Notes under the pieces: model-generated
Databases searched by the model: none
What the model saw: only the letters and a program-made list of their open reading frames with translations
What the model was told of the DNA's origin: nothing
Assembly: GCA_013100805.1 (NCBI GenBank)
Contig: CP040000.1
Coordinates: forward strand, 186,001 to 250,000
Source of the DNA: Candidatus Saccharibacteria bacterium oral taxon 488
GTDB lineage: Bacteria > Patescibacteriota > Saccharimonadia > Saccharimonadales > Saccharimonadaceae
DNA: 64,000 bases
Reading direction: 5' to 3'
Translations under genes and position numbers: made by a program
Shown: one piece after another, positions 17,229 to 25,811 of the stretch
Layout of the letters: the number at the start of each line of letters is the position of its first letter
How positions within the stretch are numbered: the first letter of the stretch is position 1

Positions 17229-17644
17229 TGAGTCAGACATTTGCTGAGCGCGTGAAAGAGTTAGGACTGCCGCTGGATCAGATTATTATCATTGGCAGCG
17301 GTATTTTGGATCAATTAGGAATCCGCCAGTCTGCCGATATTGACGTGGCGACTAATCGAGAGGCGTTAGAAGAAATCGCTCGTAGCGATGGCTGGGTCGA
17401 AAAGCTTGATAAAAATCAACGCCAGTATTTGGTGAAGCATGATGGATCGGTCGAGATCTGGGATGGCTGGGAGATTGATGGGCGAGTGGTTGAGTACGAT
17501 GAGCTACTGGACTACGCGGTGGAATATGACGGTGTGAAGTTTGTCAGTTTAGATTTTCTGCGGCGCTGGAAAAACTGGCGCGGGCGCGAGAAGGATATGC
17601 AGGATGTGAGGTTGATTGATGAGTGGGGGGAGAAACATGAGTGA
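17228..17644 (+). CDS. Nucleotidyltransferase-like protein of unknown role
   Basis: This small protein (138 residues) resembles minimal nucleotidyltransferase-fold proteins. It has GSGILDQLG followed by SADIDVATN, the GS...DxD arrangement of the fold, and a C-terminal WRGREKDMQDV segment like the R/K-D-x-x-D end seen in such proteins. Substrate and partner are unknown; no toxin-antitoxin partner is adjacent. Its ATG overlaps the frr TGA by one base, and uppS starts 8 bases before its own stop, so translation is probably coupled. Its position between frr and uppS is unusual, since pyrH-frr-uppS is the common order. Confidence 0.7.
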   Translation: MSQTFAERVKELGLPLDQIIIIGSGILDQLGIRQSADIDVATNREALEEIARSDGWVEKLDKNQRQYLVKHDGSVEIWDGWEIDGRVVEYDELLDYAVEYDGVKFVSLDFLRRWKNWRGREKDMQDVRLIDEWGEKHE

Positions 17645-18332
17645 GAAAGCAGAATTACCACAACACATAGGATTTATCGTTGATGGCAATCGTCGCTGGG
17701 CGAAGCAGCACGGACTACCTGCCTATGAGGGGCATTTAGCAGGGTACAATAGCCTAAAGGATGTGCTACTGGAGACGTTGCGCCGTGGCGTGAAGTATGC
17801 CAGCGCGTATGTGTTCAGTACAGAAAATTGGAAGCGTTCTGAGGAGGAGGTTGGGCATTTGATGGGCCTGCTGCTCAAGGTACTGGAGTCGGACGTGCCA
17901 ATATTTTTGGAGCATAATGTGCGGATGCGGGTGATTGGTTCGCGCGATGGGCTGTCAGAGACCTTGCGAAAAGCGATTGAGCGAGCCGAGGAGCGAACGC
18001 GGAATTTGACGGGCGGTGAGCTGCTTTTGTGCCTTAATTACGGTGGACATTTGGAAATTGCCGACGCGGTTAAAAAAATTGTTCAGTCGGGCGTGGCGGC
18101 CGAAGCCGTGACGCCAGAACTGATCGCTCAGAACCTATATGCGCCAGAAGTACCGCCGTGTGACCTCATCGTACGAACAAGCGGCGAACAGCGATTGAGT
18201 AATTTCATGCTGTGGCGGGCGGCATACAGTGAGCTAATGTTCATCGAGAAAAACTGGCCGGACATGACGATAAAAGATGTGGAGTTCATTCTGGAGGAGT
18301 ACAAAAAACGTAATCGGCGCTTTGGAGGGTAA
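17637..18332 (+). CDS. uppS: Isoprenyl (undecaprenyl) diphosphate synthase
   Basis: Makes the undecaprenyl-PP lipid carrier for wall synthesis from FPP and IPP. The catalytic IGFIVDGNRRWAKQHG with Asp in DGNRRW is near residue 18, the conserved FSTENWKRSEEEV segment near residue 65, and the C-terminal RTSGEQRLSNFMLW near residue 185. At 231 residues it is normal. The ATG at 17637 follows GGGGGAGA. It pairs functionally with uppP at 29.5 kb. CdsA, the usual next gene, is missing; rseP follows after 2 bases. Confidence 0.95.
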   Translation: MSEKAELPQHIGFIVDGNRRWAKQHGLPAYEGHLAGYNSLKDVLLETLRRGVKYASAYVFSTENWKRSEEEVGHLMGLLLKVLESDVPIFLEHNVRMRVIGSRDGLSETLRKAIERAEERTRNLTGGELLLCLNYGGHLEIADAVKKIVQSGVAAEAVTPELIAQNLYAPEVPPCDLIVRTSGEQRLSNFMLWRAAYSELMFIEKNWPDMTIKDVEFILEEYKKRNRRFGG

Positions 18333-18334
18333 TA

Positions 18335-19501
18335 ATGGTGTTCATTGGAATTTTGGTTGGGCTGATCATACTAGTTTTATTGGTGGTGGTGCATGAATTG
18401 GGCCACGCGATCGTGGCGCGGCGTAATGGTGTGGTGGTTGAGGAATTCGGTATCGGCTTTCCACCGGCTGCAAAAAAATGGCGGCCTAAAACGAGCTTTC
18501 TCGGCAAGAATGTGGTGTTTAGTCTAAACTGGCTGCCGCTCGGCGGGTTCGTCAAACTGAAGGGCGAATACGATTCGGCCGAAGGTGCGGGGACGTATGG
18601 TGGCGCTACCTTTTGGGTAAAGACCAAAATTTTGCTAGCTGGCGTGATGATGAATTGGCTGACGGCCGTCGTGTTGTTCATGATATTGGCGCTGGTGGGG
18701 ATGCCAAAAATTTTACCACAGCAAGCGGTGCTGCCGTTTGATTCACGGGTGGAGCGTTCAGCACTGACGGTGGCGCGAGTGACACCAGGCTCGCCGGCAG
18801 AAAAGGTTGGCCTCCAGCGTGGCGATGAAGTGCGAAAGATTGGCGATCATAGTGTGGCAACACCGGCGGAGCTGTCGGCGGCCACGAAAGCGCAGGCTGG
18901 CCGCGAGGTGACGATTGAGCTGGTGCGCGGCGGTCAGGTGCTCACCAAGCGGGTTCAGCTACAAACTGCCGAGCAAGCAAAAAATGGCGGCTATCTCGGC
19001 GTCGGCCCGCAACAGACGCAGACGATTCACAGTACGTGGTCGGCGCCAATCGCAGCAGTGGTGACTACGGGGCAATTGACGTATGAGACGGTGGCGGGCG
19101 TTGGCTCGATCCTTGTAAAAACGATCAACGGGACGATTGGGCAGTTATTTGGTTCGCCAGAATCTCGCCAGGCGGCCAAGGCTGATCTAGCGGCGGTTGG
19201 CGAAAGTGTGGCCGGGCCGGTCGGCATCTTGGGTGTGCTGTTTCCGTCAGTGCTGAGTTCTGGTGTGACGCAGATTTTACTGCTGGCGGCGATCATTTCG
19301 TTGACACTAGCGGTGATGAATGTGCTGCCAATTCCGGCGCTGGACGGCGGGCGGTGGTTCACGATGGCGGGCTTTAAATTATTCAAGAAAAAATTGACCA
19401 AAGAGCGCGAGGAAACGATTCAGGGCATCGGCTTTCTGGTGCTAATGGCGCTGACGGTTTTAGTGACATGGAGTGATATTGCGAAGGTATTAAGGGGATA
19501 A
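18335..19501 (+). CDS. rseP: Site-2 protease RseP/RasP-type intramembrane zinc protease
   Basis: An intramembrane metalloprotease that cleaves membrane-bound regulators or leftover signal peptides. HELGHA near residue 22 gives the HExxH zinc site in the first membrane helix, and the third ligand lies in PIPALDGG near residue 334. A PDZ domain occupies about residues 135-215. Its 388 residues and four predicted helices match the family. GGAGG precedes the ATG. It is followed by a second intramembrane protease of the CPBP type, so this operon groups two membrane proteolysis systems. Confidence 0.93.
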   Translation: MVFIGILVGLIILVLLVVVHELGHAIVARRNGVVVEEFGIGFPPAAKKWRPKTSFLGKNVVFSLNWLPLGGFVKLKGEYDSAEGAGTYGGATFWVKTKILLAGVMMNWLTAVVLFMILALVGMPKILPQQAVLPFDSRVERSALTVARVTPGSPAEKVGLQRGDEVRKIGDHSVATPAELSAATKAQAGREVTIELVRGGQVLTKRVQLQTAEQAKNGGYLGVGPQQTQTIHSTWSAPIAAVVTTGQLTYETVAGVGSILVKTINGTIGQLFGSPESRQAAKADLAAVGESVAGPVGILGVLFPSVLSSGVTQILLLAAIISLTLAVMNVLPIPALDGGRWFTMAGFKLFKKKLTKEREETIQGIGFLVLMALTVLVTWSDIAKVLRG

Positions 19502-19504
19502 AAT

Positions 19505-20338
19505 ATGAGAAAACGGGCGAGAAGTGAAAAAACCCAGTCGACAAAGGGGCGGTTGAATAAAAATAATTGGTGGCTGCTCATCGTGCTGCCAGTGTGGACG
19601 TATGCGGCGTTTTGGATGGCGCAGTTAATTGTGCTTGGCCTAGTGTGGGTATTGCATCGGGTCGGCGTGCCGCTTGGTTCGGTGAATGAGGTGCTGCTGA
19701 ACGCGACGGGCTCGGTCGTTGTGTATGTACTGGCGGTGACCTTGGTGGTGGGCCTACCGTTTTATGTCCGTCGCCGCCGGACGACGCTGAAAGAAATGGG
19801 AGTGACCGATTGGCCGTCGTGGTGGGACGTGGTGATTACACCGGCAGCCTTTATTGTATACACGATTTGTTCAGCGGTGTTTTTAACAGTGGTGACTAAA
19901 CTGATAGCAATTGATATTCACCAGCCACAAGCACTGCCATTCTCGCAGTCAATGCTCGGTACCCAGTGGCAGTATGTCGCGGCATTTATGACGATAGCAG
20001 TATTGGCGCCAGTGGCGGAGGAGCTACTATTTCGCGGTTATTTGTATGGTAAATTGCGTCGGACGGCACCAGTTTGGATGGCGGTTTTGATCACCAGCCT
20101 GACGTTTGGGGCGGCGCATTTGTGGGGAGATAGCGGGTCATTGCAGTGGGCGGTCGCGGCAGATACCTTTGTGCTGAGTATCGTGATGAGCCTAGCGCGG
20201 GAGTATACCGGTGCGATCTGGGTGCCAGTTTTAATGCATATCGCGAAAAACAGCATTGCCTTTTATGCGCTGTACGTTAATCCAAACCTTTTAGAGCAAC
20301 TAAAGTCGGCGCTGCTGCCGTTCATTGGAGGAATATAA
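19505..20338 (+). CDS. CPBP-family intramembrane metalloprotease
   Basis: A CAAX/Abi-type membrane protease (277 residues, about seven helices). The motifs are EELLFRG near residue 178 (EExxxR) and FGAAHLWG near residue 200 (FxxxH), with a later H near residue 248, all expected to hold the catalytic site. Members process prenylated proteins in eukaryotes and various membrane or bacteriocin-linked substrates in bacteria; the substrate here is unknown. AAGGGG precedes the ATG. It lies 3 bases after rseP and overlaps the region just before proS. Confidence 0.88.
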   Translation: MRKRARSEKTQSTKGRLNKNNWWLLIVLPVWTYAAFWMAQLIVLGLVWVLHRVGVPLGSVNEVLLNATGSVVVYVLAVTLVVGLPFYVRRRRTTLKEMGVTDWPSWWDVVITPAAFIVYTICSAVFLTVVTKLIAIDIHQPQALPFSQSMLGTQWQYVAAFMTIAVLAPVAEELLFRGYLYGKLRRTAPVWMAVLITSLTFGAAHLWGDSGSLQWAVAADTFVLSIVMSLAREYTGAIWVPVLMHIAKNSIAFYALYVNPNLLEQLKSALLPFIGGI

Positions 20339-20339
20339 A

Positions 20340-21590
20340 ATGCGAATGAGTCAACTATTTACCAAGACGGCCAAGACCGCACCGGCTGACGAAGTGTCGA
20401 AAAATGCCCAGCTCCTCATCCGGGCGGGATTTGTGTATAAGGTGATGGCGGGCGTGTATGCGTACACGCCACTAGGGCTGCGTGTAGTGGAAAACATCAA
20501 ACAAATTGTCCGTGAGGAGATGAATGCGATTGGTGGCCAAGAGTTGATCATGACGAATTTGCAGCGCCGCGAGACCTGGGAGGCAACTGGTCGCTGGAGT
20601 GATGAGGTGGTCGATGTGTGGTTTAAAACTCGCTTGCAAGACGATACTGAGCTGGGGTTGGCCTGGAGTCACGAAGAAGCGATTATGGAAATGATGCAGC
20701 AATATGTCAAAAGCTATAAGGATCTACCGGTCAGCGTGTATCAGTTTCAGACCAAGCTGCGCAATGAACTCCGATCAAAGAGTGGTATTATGCGTGGCCG
20801 TGAATTTGTCATGAAGGACATGTACAGCCTGCACGCCACACAGCAGGACATGGATCAGTATTATGAGCGGGTTATCGAGGCGTATAAGCGCTGTTATGCG
20901 CGGTTTGGCATTGGTGATAGTACATTTGTGACGTTTGCTGGCGGCGGGGCGTTTACTAAGTTTAGTCACGAGTTCCAGACGATATGCGAAGCGGGTGAGG
21001 ATACACTGTACGTCAATGCTGACCAGACGGTAGCCGTCAACGAAGAAGTGTTGGATGATGCTACTAAGGAATTGGGTATCAGTAGAGATGATCTACTACC
21101 AGTTGTCAGCGCGGAGGTGGGCAATATATTTAAATTTGGTACCGAAAAAGCTGAGCAGATGGGTATCATGTACACCGGTGAAGATGGCAAGCAGCATCCG
21201 ATTTACCTTGCAAGCTACGGCATTGGTATCACGCGGGTGATGGGTGTGATTGCCGAGAAAATGTCGGATGATAAGGGGTTGGTCTGGCCGGAGAATATCG
21301 CACCGTTCAAGGTTCATGTGGTGGCGATTGGTGATAAGGGTCAGGAGCTAGCGAGTACATTATATACCGAGCTGGCGGAAAAGAACGTGGCAGTGTTGCT
21401 GGACGATCGGGCCGAGCGGCCAGGCGTCAAGTTCGCCGATGCGGAGTTGATGGGTCTGCCATGGCGGATTACGATTGGCGAGCGAGCGATTGATAGCGAT
21501 GGGTTATTTGAACTGACCGAGCGGGCAACTGGTGAGACAAAGAAGTTGGATTATCAGCAGCTGCTTAGGTTTTGTTTGGAGCGCGGGTGA
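20340..21590 (+). CDS. proS: Prolyl-tRNA synthetase, short form without the INS editing domain
   Basis: Charges tRNA-Pro. Class II motif 2 and neighbours are visible (KLRNELRSKSGIMRGREFVMKDMYSL, in part, near residue 145), and the motif 3 region reads YGIGITRVMG near residue 295. The bacterial INS editing domain, about 180 residues between motifs 2 and 3 in E. coli, is absent: only about 80 residues link them, and the total is 416 against 572. Mischarged Ala-tRNA-Pro would need clearing by a separate factor. I chose the ATG at 20340 because GGAGGA lies seven bases ahead. Confidence 0.94.
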   Translation: MRMSQLFTKTAKTAPADEVSKNAQLLIRAGFVYKVMAGVYAYTPLGLRVVENIKQIVREEMNAIGGQELIMTNLQRRETWEATGRWSDEVVDVWFKTRLQDDTELGLAWSHEEAIMEMMQQYVKSYKDLPVSVYQFQTKLRNELRSKSGIMRGREFVMKDMYSLHATQQDMDQYYERVIEAYKRCYARFGIGDSTFVTFAGGGAFTKFSHEFQTICEAGEDTLYVNADQTVAVNEEVLDDATKELGISRDDLLPVVSAEVGNIFKFGTEKAEQMGIMYTGEDGKQHPIYLASYGIGITRVMGVIAEKMSDDKGLVWPENIAPFKVHVVAIGDKGQELASTLYTELAEKNVAVLLDDRAERPGVKFADAELMGLPWRITIGERAIDSDGLFELTERATGETKKLDYQQLLRFCLERG

Positions 21591-21647
21591 TCACATTGTC
21601 TGATATGTGCGACGGAGGCCAGATTGCACCAGGGGCTCCGTCATGTA

Positions 21648-21676
21648 TTGACATGGTTTGGGGTGATTGCTATACT
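21648..21676 (+). promoter_or_regulatory. greA promoter
   Basis: TTGACA (21648-21653), a 17-base spacer ending in TGC, and TATACT (21671-21676): one of the best consensus matches in the window. It implies a leader of about 82 bases. Confidence 0.75.
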
Positions 21677-21704
21677 CGTAGAGACTTAAATAACCATATA
21701 AATA

Positions 21705-21750
21705 AGCGCTATATATAGCACTTTTTGTTTTTGTAGACGCTATATATGGA
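21705..21750 (+). promoter_or_regulatory. greA leader with palindrome, T-rich run and partial repeat
   Basis: A 12-bp perfect palindrome (GCTATATATAGC) near 21708-21719 is followed by a T-rich stretch and then a second copy of its left half (CGCTATATATGG). The first copy plus the T run could act as a weak attenuator; the arrangement could also be a protein operator. The greA ribosome site GAGGAG follows. Confidence 0.4.
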
Positions 21751-21764
21751 GTGAGGAGAGTAAC

Positions 21765-22220
21765 ATGAATAAGGTATATCAGATTACCGAGAGTGGCCAG
21801 CGTGAGCTAGAACGAGAGCTAGAGGAGCTAAAGAGTCGGCGCGGCGAGATCGCTGATAAAATCGCGGCGGCGCGGGATTTTGGCGATTTGAGCGAAAATG
21901 CAGAGTACGACGCAGCGCGTGAAGCCCAAGGGCTGCTAGAAACGCGCATCACCGAGATCGAAACAATTTTGCAGAATGCGAGTATCATTCAGGCTGGTAG
22001 TAGTTCGACAGTGGTGCTGGGTAGTACAGTGGAGCTGGAGGCGAACGGTAAGACAGTGGTTTATACCGTCGTTGGGCCGGTCGAGGCGGATCCACTAGAA
22101 GGGAAAGTCTCAAATGAGTCGCCGATTGGCCAGGCGTTGATGGGCAGGGCGGTTGGTGATACGGTAACGATCAGTACGCCAAAGGGTGAGTTGGCGTATA
22201 CGGTCGTGGCGCTGCGGTAG
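21765..22220 (+). CDS. greA: Transcription elongation factor GreA
   Basis: GreA rescues backtracked RNA polymerase by stimulating RNA cleavage. The N-terminal coiled coil contains the acidic tip (AARDFGDLSENAEYDAAREAQG, in part, near residues 36-57), where the Asp and Glu act in the polymerase channel. The C-terminal FKBP-like domain reads SPIGQALMGRAVGD near residue 120. The 151-residue length is normal, and GAGGAGAG precedes the ATG. Confidence 0.97.
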   Translation: MNKVYQITESGQRELERELEELKSRRGEIADKIAAARDFGDLSENAEYDAAREAQGLLETRITEIETILQNASIIQAGSSSTVVLGSTVELEANGKTVVYTVVGPVEADPLEGKVSNESPIGQALMGRAVGDTVTISTPKGELAYTVVALR

Positions 22221-22253
22221 GACCTTGAGGTGATATTTGCGACAGTTTGTTGC

Positions 22254-22859
22254 TTAAAATACGTTACGAAAGATGCGATATAGTATGCGTGACAGCGTAT
22301 GTTGCTTTCTAAATATGCGCTGCCTCGTCGTTTTTTCTAATTTCTTCTGTACAGCTTGACGTGCTTGTTTCCGTACTTTTTTCAGCAGCAGTCGTTGAGA
22401 CTCACTTTCAGATAACCCTTGGAGTATGATATCATCTTGCACTGGTAAGTTCTGCTGGTTAAACTGCTCCATGATCGTTTTTGCTGGTGTAGCGTCAGTT
22501 TTTGGATGATAAAAGTTATATATTGCTAGAGTTACTCGGCCGAGACGCTTTTGCATTTCTTTAGAAAGCCCACCAGGTTTACGCTCCAATTCCTTGAGCG
22601 CACCCTCGAGAGCGTATGCTTCCTCTGGATATTTTTCACGGAGTAAATCAGCCGCATTGACCACATCCATTAGGGTACGGAGTGGATAGGCTGGGGGCTC
22701 CGTTCTACCCCTTAGTTCTGCCACCCATGAACGAGCGTCATGGTAGAGTTTGTTTGCTTGATCTGGATCGTCACAGCGATCGGGCAAGCTTATTTCCCAT
22801 GAGGACGGCGTCGGGGTTTTATCTCTTGTTAGCAGTGTATCCATACCATTTTTGAACAT
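22254..22859 (-). CDS. Orphan protein of unknown function (201 aa)
   Basis: No family is recognised. The protein is soluble and mostly helical, and its last 50 residues are very basic (RKQARQAVQKKLEKTTRQR), which would suit nucleic-acid or membrane-surface binding. The codon use is A/T-richer than in greA and in the gene after it. On the minus strand GGAGAA precedes the ATG. It stands alone between greA and the DUF2207-like gene. Confidence 0.65.
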   Translation of the reverse strand: MFKNGMDTLLTRDKTPTPSSWEISLPDRCDDPDQANKLYHDARSWVAELRGRTEPPAYPLRTLMDVVNAADLLREKYPEEAYALEGALKELERKPGGLSKEMQKRLGRVTLAIYNFYHPKTDATPAKTIMEQFNQQNLPVQDDIILQGLSESESQRLLLKKVRKQARQAVQKKLEKTTRQRIFRKQHTLSRILYRIFRNVF

Positions 22860-22955
22860 CGTTCTCCATTATCCAATAAATGTTTCATTTTTGCAAGACC
22901 ATTGGCGATAAATATTATTAAAAGCGCATCGGTAAATAAGTGATATAATTAACAT

Positions 22956-24695
22956 ATGAAGCGGTTTTTCTTTGGGATAGTCGCGGTGATGGTGCTGTTG
23001 GTTGGGTTCGGGTCAACGGCACAGGCGGCAAATAATTTTACGATTAGTAATTATACTGTCGATATGGAGCTGGGGCGCGATAGCGAACAGCGTTCGACAC
23101 TGCGTACAAAATTGACCATTACTGCGAATTTTCCGCCGCGGCAGAACCATGGTATTGCACCGGTGTTCGTCAAGCAGTATGATAAGCATCCGACTCACTT
23201 TACGCTGGAGTCAGTGACGGATGAGCGGGGTGCGCCGCTGGAGTATAGGTGGCATAATGATGAGCTGAGAATTGGCAACAAAGACACCTACGTCAAGGGC
23301 AAAAAGACCTATGTCATTACCTATACGCAGCGGGACGTGACGAAATTATATCACGATACGGGTAAACAGGAGTTTTATTGGGATGCGATCGGCACTGCTT
23401 GGCAGGTGCCAATTCAGTCAGCATCGGTGACGCTCAAGCTGAGTCCCGAGCTGGTGGCCGCTAAACGAACGAATCTCCAGTGTTATCAGGGTCGATTCGG
23501 CAGCAGCCAGCGCTGCGAGGTACGTGAACAGGGCGATACGTTGACGGCGACAGCCCGCGCACTGCCAAATCAGGCGGGCGTGACGATCGCGGTCGGATTT
23601 GCGCCGGGGACGTTTGCGGCGTATCAGATGTCATTCATGGAACAGCTGATTGATTGGTGGGCGAAATTACAATTGGTGTTGCTGGCGGTGGCGCTGATAT
23701 TGGTGGGGGTGATCATCGTGGCTTATTATCGGTCGATTGGTCGCCGTAAAGAACTGGAGCCAATTCCGCCGGAGTATTTGCCACCGCGAGGTACGAGCGT
23801 GACGACGTCGGCCAAGCTGGTGCAGCCGTTTCATATGGTCAAGGGGTCGGTGATGGCGGCACAAATGATAGACCTAGCGGTGCGCCACTACATTCAGGTT
23901 ATCGAGGTGAAGCCGCGTACGACATGGCGAACAGCTGAGTACGAAGTGAAAGTGATACAAGCTCCGGGCAAACTCCTGGCCGAGGAGCAAGAAATGCTGA
24001 GGAATATATTTGGCTCCTTGCCGAGAGTTGGTAAGCGGTTAAATCTAAAAACGCTGCGTAACAATGTGCCATATGCGGCGCGAATACGCTACAGTGCAAA
24101 GCAAATGAAGGGGCGGCTCATTGACGACTATGGTTTGCAAGCGCGCGAGCCGCAACATACCCGACGATTTCGACGGTATGCGATAATTATCAGTATTTTT
24201 GCGGTGCTATTGCTGTCGCCGGTGCTCTTGGTGCTGGCGGGGATGGTGTTTTATCTGTCGTTTGGTAAGGTGCTGACCGACAAGGGTCTGGCGCTCAGGC
24301 GGCATCTGGCGGGCCTGAAGAGGTACATTGGCGTGGCTGAGGTCGAGCGTTTGCAGATGCTGCAGAGTCCTGAGGGCGCGGAAAAAGTAAAGGTTGATGC
24401 GGCTGATGAGAAACAATTAGTGAAGTTGTACGAGCGGGTACTGCCGTACGCGGTATTGTTTGGTCAGGAAAAAGAGTGGAGTGCGCAGCTGGGCAAGTAC
24501 TATGAGCAGGTCGGCGAGCAACCGGATTGGTACAGTGGTCAGGGTGCGTTTAATGCGGCGGCATTTGCGGCTGGAATGAACAGTCTGTCGAGCGTGGCTA
24601 GCAGCGCCAGTGATTACTCTTCGACCTCTGGCGGCTCAACTGGCGGCGGCTTCGTTGGCGGCGGAGGCGGCGGAGGCGGAGGCGGCGGCTGGTAA
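22956..24695 (+). CDS. DUF2207-like membrane protein with Gly-rich C-terminus
   Basis: A 579-residue protein of the DUF2207 type: a signal peptide (about residues 1-24, ending AQA), an extracytoplasmic beta-rich domain of about 200 residues, a membrane helix near 235-258, a cytoplasmic part, a second hydrophobic pair near 405-435, and a C-terminal tail of mostly Gly ending in W. The function of this family is unknown. A TGA-TATAAT box (22944-22949) is 6 bases before the ATG and there is no ribosome site, so a leaderless message is likely. The next gene starts two bases after the stop. Confidence 0.85.
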   Translation: MKRFFFGIVAVMVLLVGFGSTAQAANNFTISNYTVDMELGRDSEQRSTLRTKLTITANFPPRQNHGIAPVFVKQYDKHPTHFTLESVTDERGAPLEYRWHNDELRIGNKDTYVKGKKTYVITYTQRDVTKLYHDTGKQEFYWDAIGTAWQVPIQSASVTLKLSPELVAAKRTNLQCYQGRFGSSQRCEVREQGDTLTATARALPNQAGVTIAVGFAPGTFAAYQMSFMEQLIDWWAKLQLVLLAVALILVGVIIVAYYRSIGRRKELEPIPPEYLPPRGTSVTTSAKLVQPFHMVKGSVMAAQMIDLAVRHYIQVIEVKPRTTWRTAEYEVKVIQAPGKLLAEEQEMLRNIFGSLPRVGKRLNLKTLRNNVPYAARIRYSAKQMKGRLIDDYGLQAREPQHTRRFRRYAIIISIFAVLLLSPVLLVLAGMVFYLSFGKVLTDKGLALRRHLAGLKRYIGVAEVERLQMLQSPEGAEKVKVDAADEKQLVKLYERVLPYAVLFGQEKEWSAQLGKYYEQVGEQPDWYSGQGAFNAAAFAAGMNSLSSVASSASDYSSTSGGSTGGGFVGGGGGGGGGGGW

Positions 24696-24697
24696 CC

Positions 24698-25651
24698 GTG
24701 TCTGATGTTTTATTATTGGCGATGGCGGTAGTGTTGCTGGTGCTGTCGGGGTCGTTTTCAGGTCTTAATATTGGATTAATGATGGCGCGGCCGGATGATC
24801 TGCGGCGTAAGGCCCGGCACGGTGATGTAATCGCTGCACGAGTATACCGCTACCGCAAGGACGGCTACTATCTGATCTTTTGCATCTTGCTGGGTAACGT
24901 TGGCGTCAATACGGCGATGTCGATTTTGCTGGGTAATATGACGAACGGCGTGATTGGCGGGTTGATCGCCACGCTGCTGATCACTATGTTTGGTGAGATT
25001 TTGCCGCAAGCGATTTTTACGCAACGTGGCTACCGTTTTGTGCGGCATTTCTTTTGGTTGCTGGACGTGATTTATGTGGTATTTTGGCCGCTGGCCCGGC
25101 CGATGTCCAAGCTACTGAACCGCTGGCTAGGCAAGGAAACGCCGCAGCTGTATTCACATCAGGAGCTGGAGCAGATCATTCACGAGCATGCTGAGCGGTC
25201 GGATAGTCCGGTCGATTACGATGAAAGCCGGATCGCCGCGGGTGCGCTGCAATTTAGTAAAAAGACAGCTGGCGATTTGGTAACGCCGATGAGTGAAGTA
25301 TTTACCGTGGAGTTGGATGATGAGCTGGACGCGACGCTGCTGGCCCAGATCAAACACGCTGGACATTCGCGGATCCCAGTGCGGGCTGATGGGCGGCTGG
25401 CGGGGATTTTATATGTCAAGGATGTGGCGGGGCGCGAGCTACCACTGCCAATCAGTCAATTGTACCGCGATAAGATTCATGACATTGACGCGCGGTCGCG
25501 GCTGGACACGGTGCTCAGCCGATTTATCCAAACCCGCAATCACTTGTTTGTGGTGATGGATGATGAAACTGAGCTAGGGATTATCACGTTGGAGGACGTG
25601 ATTGAGGAGATTTTGGACCAGGAAATTGAGGATGAATACGACGAGGAATAG
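24698..25651 (+). CDS. CNNM/CorC-type membrane protein with CBS pair
   Basis: A DUF21 (CNNM) transmembrane domain of three to four helices (about residues 1-140) is followed by two CBS domains (about 180-305), where AMP or Mg-ATP often binds. Relatives are linked to Mg2+/Co2+ efflux or have been called hemolysins. The C-terminal CorC transporter-associated domain is missing: the protein ends in an acidic tail after the second CBS domain. The GTG start at 24698 lies directly after the DUF2207-like gene, so the two are probably co-expressed. Confidence 0.88.
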   Translation: MSDVLLLAMAVVLLVLSGSFSGLNIGLMMARPDDLRRKARHGDVIAARVYRYRKDGYYLIFCILLGNVGVNTAMSILLGNMTNGVIGGLIATLLITMFGEILPQAIFTQRGYRFVRHFFWLLDVIYVVFWPLARPMSKLLNRWLGKETPQLYSHQELEQIIHEHAERSDSPVDYDESRIAAGALQFSKKTAGDLVTPMSEVFTVELDDELDATLLAQIKHAGHSRIPVRADGRLAGILYVKDVAGRELPLPISQLYRDKIHDIDARSRLDTVLSRFIQTRNHLFVVMDDETELGIITLEDVIEEILDQEIEDEYDEE

Positions 25652-25747
25652 GGTAGGTAATCTCTCGGCTTGCTGTAAAATAAAAATAAAAATCGAAGAA
25701 TTCTAAGGGGTAGGTTGCTATTCAGGTTGTAAAATAATCAAAATAGC

Positions 25748-25786
25748 TTGACATTTAACAGTACCTTGTATAACATAGTACTATGT
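25748..25786 (+). promoter_or_regulatory. Promoter and palindromic operator of the ABC-PadR-PspC operon
   Basis: A -35 TTGACA (25748-25753) is followed at 17 bases by TAACAT (25771-25776). A perfect 14-bp palindrome, ACATAGTACTATGT, lies at 25773-25786 and so overlaps the -10 and the start site. PadR repressors typically bind palindromes with ATGT/ACAT ends, and a PadR gene is third in this operon, so autoregulation by this site is likely. Confidence 0.7.
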
Positions 25787-25811
25787 ACAATAAAACTATA
25801 AGGAGTAAGGC

